A stretch of DNA of 10,022 nucleotides. It comes from an uncultured Collinsella sp. Lineage in GTDB: Bacteria; Actinomycetota; Coriobacteriia; Coriobacteriales; Coriobacteriaceae. The notes under the pieces were generated by a model. The model was given only the letters and a program-made list of their open reading frames with translations, was not told the DNA's origin and searched no databases. The DNA lies in the NCBI GenBank assembly GCA_958448375.1, contig CAUDDU010000019.1:1-10022 (forward strand). Reading direction: 5' to 3'. The position numbers were made by a program, and so were the translations under genes. Positions 5,630 through 10,022 of the stretch are shown here, piece by piece. The stretch's first letter is position 1. Each line of letters starts with the position of its first letter.

Positions 5630-6448
5630 CTAGAGCTCTAGCGTGAGGGTGACAGGGCAGTGGTCGCTGCCGAAGATGTCGCCACGGATACCGGTGTCGC
5701 GTACGTTGTCGGCGATTGCGTCGCTTACCAGGAAGTAGTCGATGCGCCAGCCTGCGTTGTTCTTGCGGGCATTAAAGCGGTAGCTCCACCAGCTGTAGAC
5801 GCCCTCGACGTCGGGGTTTGCCGCGCGCCAGGTATCGGTAAACCCGGCGTTGAGCAGCTCGGTAAACTTGCCGCGCTCTTCGTCCGAAAAGCCTGCGTTG
5901 CCGCGGTTGGACTTGGGGTTCTTAAGGTCGATCTCTTCGTGCGCCACGTTAAAGTCGCCGCAGGTTACGACGGGCTTGCCGGTTTCGTGCTCAAGCGCGC
6001 TCAAAAAGCCGCGATAGGCATCATCCCAGGCCATGCGCACATCGATGCGCGCGAGCTCATTTTGGGCGTTGGGCGTATAGACGTCGACAAACCAAAACTT
6101 GTCGAACTCGAGTGCGCAGACGCGGCCCTCGGTTACGGCTTGGGCGACGAGTACGGCCGCCTCGCCCTCGCCGGCGTAGGGTAGCAGCGCGTCGGCGTGC
6201 AGCACGCGCTGCGGTTCCTGGCGGCTAAAGACCGCGGTGCCCGAATAGCCTTTACGCTCGGCGTAGCTCCAGGTTTGGTGATAGCCGGGCAGGTCAATAT
6301 CAACCTGGCCTTCTTGCAACTTGGTTTCTTGCAGCGCCAGGACATCGACATCGAGTTCCTGCGCGATTTGAATAAAGCTCGGGTCCTTTTTGAGCACGGC
6401 GCGCAGGCCGTTAACGTTCCACGAGGCAAAGGTGTAAGTCTGAGGCAT
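5630..6448 (-). CDS. xth: Exodeoxyribonuclease III (AP endonuclease)
   Basis: 272 residues, normal length for the ExoIII family. The enzyme cuts the DNA backbone at abasic sites and removes 3' blocking groups and nucleotides in base-excision repair, in the cytoplasm. The catalytic set is intact: SWNVNGLRA at 9-17 (Asn11), LQETK with metal-binding Glu41, VYTPN with Tyr124, GDFNVAH at 164-170 (Asp165, Asn167), the YSWWSYR substrate loop at 218-224, DYF at 237-239 and the terminal SDHCP with Asp262 and His263. The start at 6448 has AAAGGA about 6 nt upstream, and MPQTYTFASWNVNG matches the family's beginning. The gene is divergent from cobB, with 135 bp between the start codons. Its 3' end faces the repeat island, where the hairpin at 5457-5492 can stop transcription. 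Confidence 0.97.
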   Translation of the reverse strand: MPQTYTFASWNVNGLRAVLKKDPSFIQIAQELDVDVLALQETKLQEGQVDIDLPGYHQTWSYAERKGYSGTAVFSRQEPQRVLHADALLPYAGEGEAAVLVAQAVTEGRVCALEFDKFWFVDVYTPNAQNELARIDVRMAWDDAYRGFLSALEHETGKPVVTCGDFNVAHEEIDLKNPKSNRGNAGFSDEERGKFTELLNAGFTDTWRAANPDVEGVYSWWSYRFNARKNNAGWRIDYFLVSDAIADNVRDTGIRGDIFGSDHCPVTLTLEL

Positions 6449-6583
6449 GGTGTCCTTTCGACGGGGTTGGCAGGCTTAAGATTAACGCAACAAGGGCGGG
6501 GTGGGCTCCGTGCATGCTGACTTAAAGGCCGCATGCTGGGACGTCGCCCAACGCTACCCGACCAACAAGGACGGAGAACTCAT

Positions 6584-7336
6584 ATGACGCAGGCAATAAC
6601 GGATCCCAAGCAGGCCTCCGCCGCGCTGGCGGAGCTGTTCGGCACCCACAAGCGCGTGGTCTTCTTTGGCGGCGCGGGTGTTTCCACGGCAAGTGGCATC
6701 CCCGATTTCCGCAGCGTGGACGGCCTGTATCACCAGCAGTTTGCCTATCCGCCCGAGACCATGCTGTCGCATAGCTTTTACGAGGCGCATCCGGCCGAGT
6801 TCTTCGACTTCTACCGCACCAAGATGATCGCGCTTGGCGCCAAGCCCAATCGCTGCCACACCAAGCTGGCCGAGCTGGAGCGCGCCGGCAAGCTAAATGC
6901 CGTGGTGACGCAAAATATCGACGGCCTGCATCAGATGGCCGGCTCACGGCGCGTGTTTGAGCTGCACGGATCGGTCCATCGCAACATTTGCCAGTCGTGT
7001 GGCGCGGTCTATAGCGCCGAGTGGATTTGCTCGCGCGAGCACGAGGACGCCGCGGGCGTGCCTGCGTGCCCCGCGTGCGGCGGCCGCATCAAGCCCGATG
7101 TAGTGCTCTACGAGGAGCCGCTCGACGAGCACGTGCTGACCGGTGCCGTTGCCGCCATCGCCGCGGCCGATGCCCTCATTGTGGGCGGGACCTCGCTCGT
7201 GGTGTATCCGGCGGCAGGCCTTACGCGTTACTTTACCGGCGATACGCTGGCCATATGCAACCTTGCTCCCACCGATCAGGATGCAAATGCCGACCTGCTG
7301 ATTTCTTGCGACATCGCGGCCGCGTTTGCGTTCTAG
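6584..7336 (+). CDS. cobB: NAD-dependent protein deacylase, Sir2 family
   Basis: 250 residues, typical of bacterial sirtuins. It removes acyl groups from lysines using NAD and releases nicotinamide. Visible motifs: GAGVSTASGIPDFRS at 30-44 (NAD binding), TQNIDGLH at 109-116, catalytic His128 in FELHGS, a structural zinc site with Cys136, Cys139, Cys162 and Cys165, KPDVVLYEE at 170-178 and GTSLVVYPAAGL at 202-213. The YEE in place of the FGE seen in many sirtuins is a variant I know from Gram-positive and other bacterial members, so I do not treat it as a defect. The start at 6584 has GGAG 7 nt upstream; the open frame extends to 6533 but those residues are not family-like. cobB is alone, with a 95-bp gap before the folate genes. 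Confidence 0.95.
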   Translation: MTQAITDPKQASAALAELFGTHKRVVFFGGAGVSTASGIPDFRSVDGLYHQQFAYPPETMLSHSFYEAHPAEFFDFYRTKMIALGAKPNRCHTKLAELERAGKLNAVVTQNIDGLHQMAGSRRVFELHGSVHRNICQSCGAVYSAEWICSREHEDAAGVPACPACGGRIKPDVVLYEEPLDEHVLTGAVAAIAAADALIVGGTSLVVYPAAGLTRYFTGDTLAICNLAPTDQDANADLLISCDIAAAFAF

Positions 7337-7356
7337 CCCGCGCGCGCGGATACAAT
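7326..7356 (+). promoter_or_regulatory. Candidate promoter of the folate unit
   Basis: TACAAT at 7351-7356 is a good -10 box. The only -35-like sequence, TTGCGT at 7326-7331, has a long 19-nt spacer and overlaps the end of cobB. A start near 7363 would leave a leader of about 70 nt containing the hairpin at 7382-7409. Confidence 0.35.
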
Positions 7357-7381
7357 AGAAAGACTGAGTGCAAAGCGACCC

Positions 7382-7409
7382 CGCCGCCAGCTCCCCAAGC
7401 TCGGCGGCG
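7382..7409 (+). other. Hairpin in the leader of the folate unit
   Basis: CGCCGCCAGC (7382-7391) pairs with GCT-GGCGGCG (7399-7409, one bulged C at 7402) around a TCCCCAA loop, a 10-bp GC-rich stem. It is followed by GTGGGCATTTTA and then the AGGAGG ribosome binding site, so it lacks a proper T run. It may be a degenerate terminator of cobB or a leader structure affecting translation. Confidence 0.5.
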
Positions 7410-7431
7410 TGGGCATTTTAGGAGGATGTTC

Positions 7432-9162
7432 ATGGCGAACGACAGCAAGACATGGCGGTGCGGAAAGTACGAGCTCAGCTTTGACCGTCCGCGCATCATG
7501 GGCGTCCTCAACGTGACGCCCGATTCGTTTAGCGATGGCGGGGAGCACTTCGACCCGGATGCCGCCATCGAGTACGGCCTAGCGATGCTCGACGCCGGCG
7601 CCGACATCATCGACGTGGGCGGCGAGTCCACGCGCCCTGGTTTTACCCCGGTCAACCCCGACGAGGAGGCTCGCCGCGTGCTGCCCGTGGTGCGCGCGCT
7701 GGCCAAGGAGGGCGCCATCGTCTCGATCGACACGCGTCATGTGGCGGTTGCCAAGGCGGCCGTGCGCTGCGGCGCCTCGATCGTCAACGACGTGACCGGC
7801 TTCACCGACCCCAAGATGGTCGAGTTTGTTAAGACGAGCACCTGCGGCGTCATCGTGATGCATGCCGGCGAGGTCGCCGCGCCCACCCGCACGCACGCAA
7901 CGGTGCAGCTCGATACCTCGGCAGCGGCGTTTGTTGCCGAGAAGGCGCGCGAGGCGGCTGCCGAGGCCGCGCGTGAGGCCGAGAAGCCGGCTCGCCGCCG
8001 TCGCGGCAAGTTGCTGGGTGAGCCTAAGTCGGAGGCCAAGCTTCCGGGCGGCGTGGTGCAGCCCTCGTTGCCGTTTGGCGAACCGGAGCCCACGTCCGAG
8101 CCTGCAAGCGAGCAGGAGACGCCCGCCGCCGAGCAGACTGCTGCCGCCGAGACCGTCGCGCCCGCGCCCGCAGCCACCGAGGCCGCATCGGAGTCCAATG
8201 ACCGTCTGGCCGCCATGATGCGCCGCAGCGCCCGCCGCGAGGAAGCCTACGTGCCCACCTCGCAGCTCCGCCGCTTCACCCTGCCCGATTCGGCGCCCAT
8301 TATGCGCCGCGTCATGGGCTTTCTGTCTGACCAGGCCCGCACACTCATCCATGCCGGCGTGTCGCGCGACCGCATCTGCATCGATCCTGGCCCGGGCTTT
8401 GGTAAGTCGGCTAACGAGGACATCGTCATCCAGCGCGAGACTGCCAAGATGGCGTCACTGGGCTATCCGCTCATGTGCGCCGTGTCGCGCAAGCGCTTTG
8501 TGGGCGCCGTCTCGGGCGTGACCGAGGCCGCCGAGCGCGATGCCGCTACGTTTGGCGTGTGCCTGGGCGCCATCCAGGCCGGTGCCAACATCGTGCGCGT
8601 GCACGACGCCGCGGGTTTTGCGCAGTTCCTAAACGGCTACTGGGCGGTTGCCAAGCCACAGCCGCGCCGCGCGTTTGTGGCCGTGGGCTCCAACCTGGGG
8701 CATCGCTGCGACAACATCCGCGCCGCACGCGAGATGATCGCCGAGATTCCACTCACCTGCGTGTCCAACTCCTCCAAGATCTACGAGAGCGAGCCTGCCT
8801 ACGAGACGCGCCAGGACGCGTTTGCCAACGCCGTCATCGAGATCAAGACCGAGCTGGCGCCGTTGGTGCTGCTCGACGAGCTTATGAAGATCGAGGCCGA
8901 GCTGGGGCGCGACCGCTCCAAAAAGGCCAAGGCCAACGGTCCGCGCACCATCGACCTGGACCTGCTGTGGATGGACGGCGAGACCCACGGCGGCAAAAAG
9001 CTGCGCCTGCCGCATCCGCTGATCGGCGAACGCGATTTTGTGCTGGTGCCGCTCGAGGACCTGATGCACGACCCGGCGCGGTTCTTCCGCTACAACGGCG
9101 TCGAGGTCAAGGAGCCCGAGGACCGCGTGGGCCATATCGTGGGCGAATTGGGGCGTATGTAG
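7432..9162 (+). CDS. folP/folK: Fused dihydropteroate synthase / 6-hydroxymethyl-7,8-dihydropterin pyrophosphokinase (FolP-FolK)
   Basis: 576 residues joining two consecutive folate enzymes: the C-terminal half pyrophosphorylates hydroxymethyl-dihydropterin, and the N-terminal half condenses it with p-aminobenzoate. DHPS half: NVTPDSFSDGG 27-37, GGESTRPG 63-70, SIDT 98-101, VND 118-120, MH 143-144, DPGPGFGK 318-325, SRKRF 352-356, RVHD 389-392. HPPK half: AVGSNLG 417-423, YESEP 451-455, GPRTIDLDLL 503-512 with the metal-binding Asp508/Asp510, LPHPLIGERDFVL 526-538. Between MH (144) and about 285, where the family normally has a short loop and helix, lies a 130-140 residue insertion rich in Ala, Glu, Pro and Arg. 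Its base composition matches the rest of the gene and the frame is intact. The start at 7432 has AGGAGG 6 nt upstream; ATG 7426 overlaps that site. No folB is adjacent. Confidence 0.95.
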   Translation: MANDSKTWRCGKYELSFDRPRIMGVLNVTPDSFSDGGEHFDPDAAIEYGLAMLDAGADIIDVGGESTRPGFTPVNPDEEARRVLPVVRALAKEGAIVSIDTRHVAVAKAAVRCGASIVNDVTGFTDPKMVEFVKTSTCGVIVMHAGEVAAPTRTHATVQLDTSAAAFVAEKAREAAAEAAREAEKPARRRRGKLLGEPKSEAKLPGGVVQPSLPFGEPEPTSEPASEQETPAAEQTAAAETVAPAPAATEAASESNDRLAAMMRRSARREEAYVPTSQLRRFTLPDSAPIMRRVMGFLSDQARTLIHAGVSRDRICIDPGPGFGKSANEDIVIQRETAKMASLGYPLMCAVSRKRFVGAVSGVTEAAERDAATFGVCLGAIQAGANIVRVHDAAGFAQFLNGYWAVAKPQPRRAFVAVGSNLGHRCDNIRAAREMIAEIPLTCVSNSSKIYESEPAYETRQDAFANAVIEIKTELAPLVLLDELMKIEAELGRDRSKKAKANGPRTIDLDLLWMDGETHGGKKLRLPHPLIGERDFVLVPLEDLMHDPARFFRYNGVEVKEPEDRVGHIVGELGRM

Positions 9163-9864
9163 ATGATCGAGATGAATGCTGTTGTCGCTGGCACCGAGCT
9201 CGACGCGGCGCGCGACGCGGGCCGCGAGGGCATGTCCGCGGGCTGGTGCGCGTGGAGCGCGGGCGATGCATCGCTGATGTTTTCGCTGGTCGTGCGCCCC
9301 GATGTGAACATGCATGCCTTCCACGGCCTGCCGTTTGTGGCGGCTATGGGCATGATGGACGCGCTTGTGGGCACGGCTTCGACGCCGGGGTTGGGCCTTG
9401 CCGGTAAGGTGGGTATCCAGTGGCCGAGCGACATTGTGTGCGGCGCGCCTGCGTTTGAGACGTCGCTCGCGCGTGTTGCCGTGAACGGCGGTGCCGGTGC
9501 TGCGGGCATGTTCGGTGCCGTGACGGTGGATATTGAGCGTTCGGCGCTGAGCGAGCTTGGTGTGGACGTGGCTGACGAAGCGCTGGTCGAGACGCTGGCC
9601 GCCGCCGTGCTGGCCCGCGTGGACGCCTGGGCGGTTGTTGCCAACACGCCGCAAGGCGCCGCAGGGCCGCTGGCTCCCGTGCTGGGCGAGTACTTCGACA
9701 TGGTGCCGCTGCTGGGCCGCCAGGTTGCGGCGGTGTCTCCCAACGGCTTGCCGCTTGCGGTCGGTGTGTTTGCGGGCCTGGACATCTGGGGCCGCGCGAC
9801 CATCAAGACCGATGCCGGCGAGCAGGAGTTTCCGCCCGAGGCCGTACGAATTCGCGGGCTGTAA
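9163..9864 (+). CDS. Biotin-protein-ligase-fold protein lacking catalytic motifs
   Basis: 233 residues, starting immediately after the folP-folK TAG stop, so the two are probably cotranscribed and coupled. The fold is suggested by similarity of layout to the BirA catalytic and C-terminal domains: AGWCAWSAGDASLMFSLVV (26-44) resembles the strand region following the biotin loop, VGIQWPSD (83-90) resembles the VKWPNDL motif, and GRQVAAVSPNGLPLAVGVFA to WGRATI (185-214) resembles the BirA C-terminal beta domain. However, the GRGRxG biotinyl-AMP loop is replaced by GREGMSAG, the Lys of KWPND is Gln86, and the RKLAGIL segment with the catalytic Lys is not visible (FETSLARVAV instead). There is no N-terminal helix-turn-helix. 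It may be a strongly diverged ligase, a different acyl-protein ligase, or an inactive relative. ATG 9172 is an alternative start. Confidence 0.6.
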   Translation: MIEMNAVVAGTELDAARDAGREGMSAGWCAWSAGDASLMFSLVVRPDVNMHAFHGLPFVAAMGMMDALVGTASTPGLGLAGKVGIQWPSDIVCGAPAFETSLARVAVNGGAGAAGMFGAVTVDIERSALSELGVDVADEALVETLAAAVLARVDAWAVVANTPQGAAGPLAPVLGEYFDMVPLLGRQVAAVSPNGLPLAVGVFAGLDIWGRATIKTDAGEQEFPPEAVRIRGL

Positions 9865-9899
9865 CGCGAGGCGCCCGCGCTCAAAGATAACGATGACAA

Positions 9900-9935
9900 C
9901 GAAGCCCTCTTCGGCCTGTGCCGGGGAGGGTTTCG
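9900..9935 (+). terminator. 16-bp hairpin after the folate unit, probable terminator without a clear T run
   Basis: CGAAGCCCTCTTCGGC (9900-9915), a CTGT loop and GCCGGGGAGGGTTTCG (9920-9935) form a continuous 16-bp stem with three G-U pairs, 35 nt after the stop at 9864. No T run follows (CCTGTCTGG), so either the stem's own TTTCG end suffices or termination needs a factor. The remaining bases to 10022 show no gene. Confidence 0.55.
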
Positions 9936-10022
9936 CCTGTCTGGGGAATGGGCTTGGCGAACGTTTGCGGGGACTGTGGCATCGGGCGTGCTTGCCTTAA
10001 GCCCCTGCTCGATCCCAGCTCC

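Noticed and set aside
7021..7431. N-terminal extension of FolP-FolK back into cobB
   Set aside because: The extension overlaps cobB in another frame and is Arg/Cys-rich. The AGGAGG site and the family-like N-terminus fix the start at 7432.
8629..9654. A 341-codon minus-strand frame spanning the end of folP-folK and the biotin-ligase-like gene
   Set aside because: His/Arg/Gly-rich product without motifs, crossing two sense genes. It is a GC-driven shadow, as are the similar long minus frames at 3117-4103 and 4249-5118.
9557..10000. A 147-codon plus-strand frame overlapping the end of the biotin-ligase-like gene
   Set aside because: Trp/Arg/Ala-rich shadow frame, no ribosome binding site, and it crosses the hairpin at 9900-9935.

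Overview
This is a high-GC bacterial window with short, efficiently packed genes. The gene content (GlmU, a self-contained ECF transporter with a fused double ATPase, a FolP-FolK fusion and a divergent biotin-ligase-like protein) together with many hairpin-rich intergenic repeats suggests an actinobacterium of the Coriobacteriia, most like Collinsella. That placement is inferred from remembered gene architecture and codon use. It is not the result of a search.

Left part (1-1643, minus strand): the first 13 codons of a gene that runs off the left edge (possibly prs), preceded in transcription order by a strong intrinsic terminator and by glmU, the bifunctional enzyme that makes UDP-N-acetylglucosamine for peptidoglycan. 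glmU is transcribed divergently from the next operon, and the two candidate promoters overlap head to head.

Middle (1837-5091, plus strand): three tightly coupled genes encode a complete energy-coupling-factor (ECF) vitamin or cofactor importer: the membrane component T, one polypeptide carrying both ATPase domains, and a substrate-binding S component. The stop of ecfT overlaps the start of ecfA, and ecfS starts 4 nt after the ecfA stop. The substrate cannot be read from sequence; vitamin B12 is a candidate. The linker between the two ATPase domains corresponds to a 191-bp segment bounded by inverted repeats.

Repeat island (5092-5629): about 540 bp without a gene. It holds two back-to-back palindromic elements, 168 bp and 160 bp, each with inverted-repeat arms of 30-32 bp. 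They share an internal 13-mer, and the second contains an intrinsic terminator. Two related TGATC-bounded small repeats flank the second element.

Right part: xth (exonuclease III) on the minus strand is divergent from cobB (Sir2 deacylase) on the plus strand. cobB is followed by a 95-bp gap and then a two-gene unit: a folP-folK fusion for two consecutive folate-synthesis steps, with a 130-140 residue low-complexity insertion inside the FolP barrel, and a TAG/ATG-abutting gene for a biotin-protein-ligase-fold protein that lacks the family's catalytic motifs. A 16-bp hairpin follows this unit.

No phage, plasmid, CRISPR, tRNA or rRNA feature was seen. The genes are mostly core metabolism. The unusual content is the three inverted-repeat elements, the insertion in FolP and the apparently degenerate biotin-ligase homologue.
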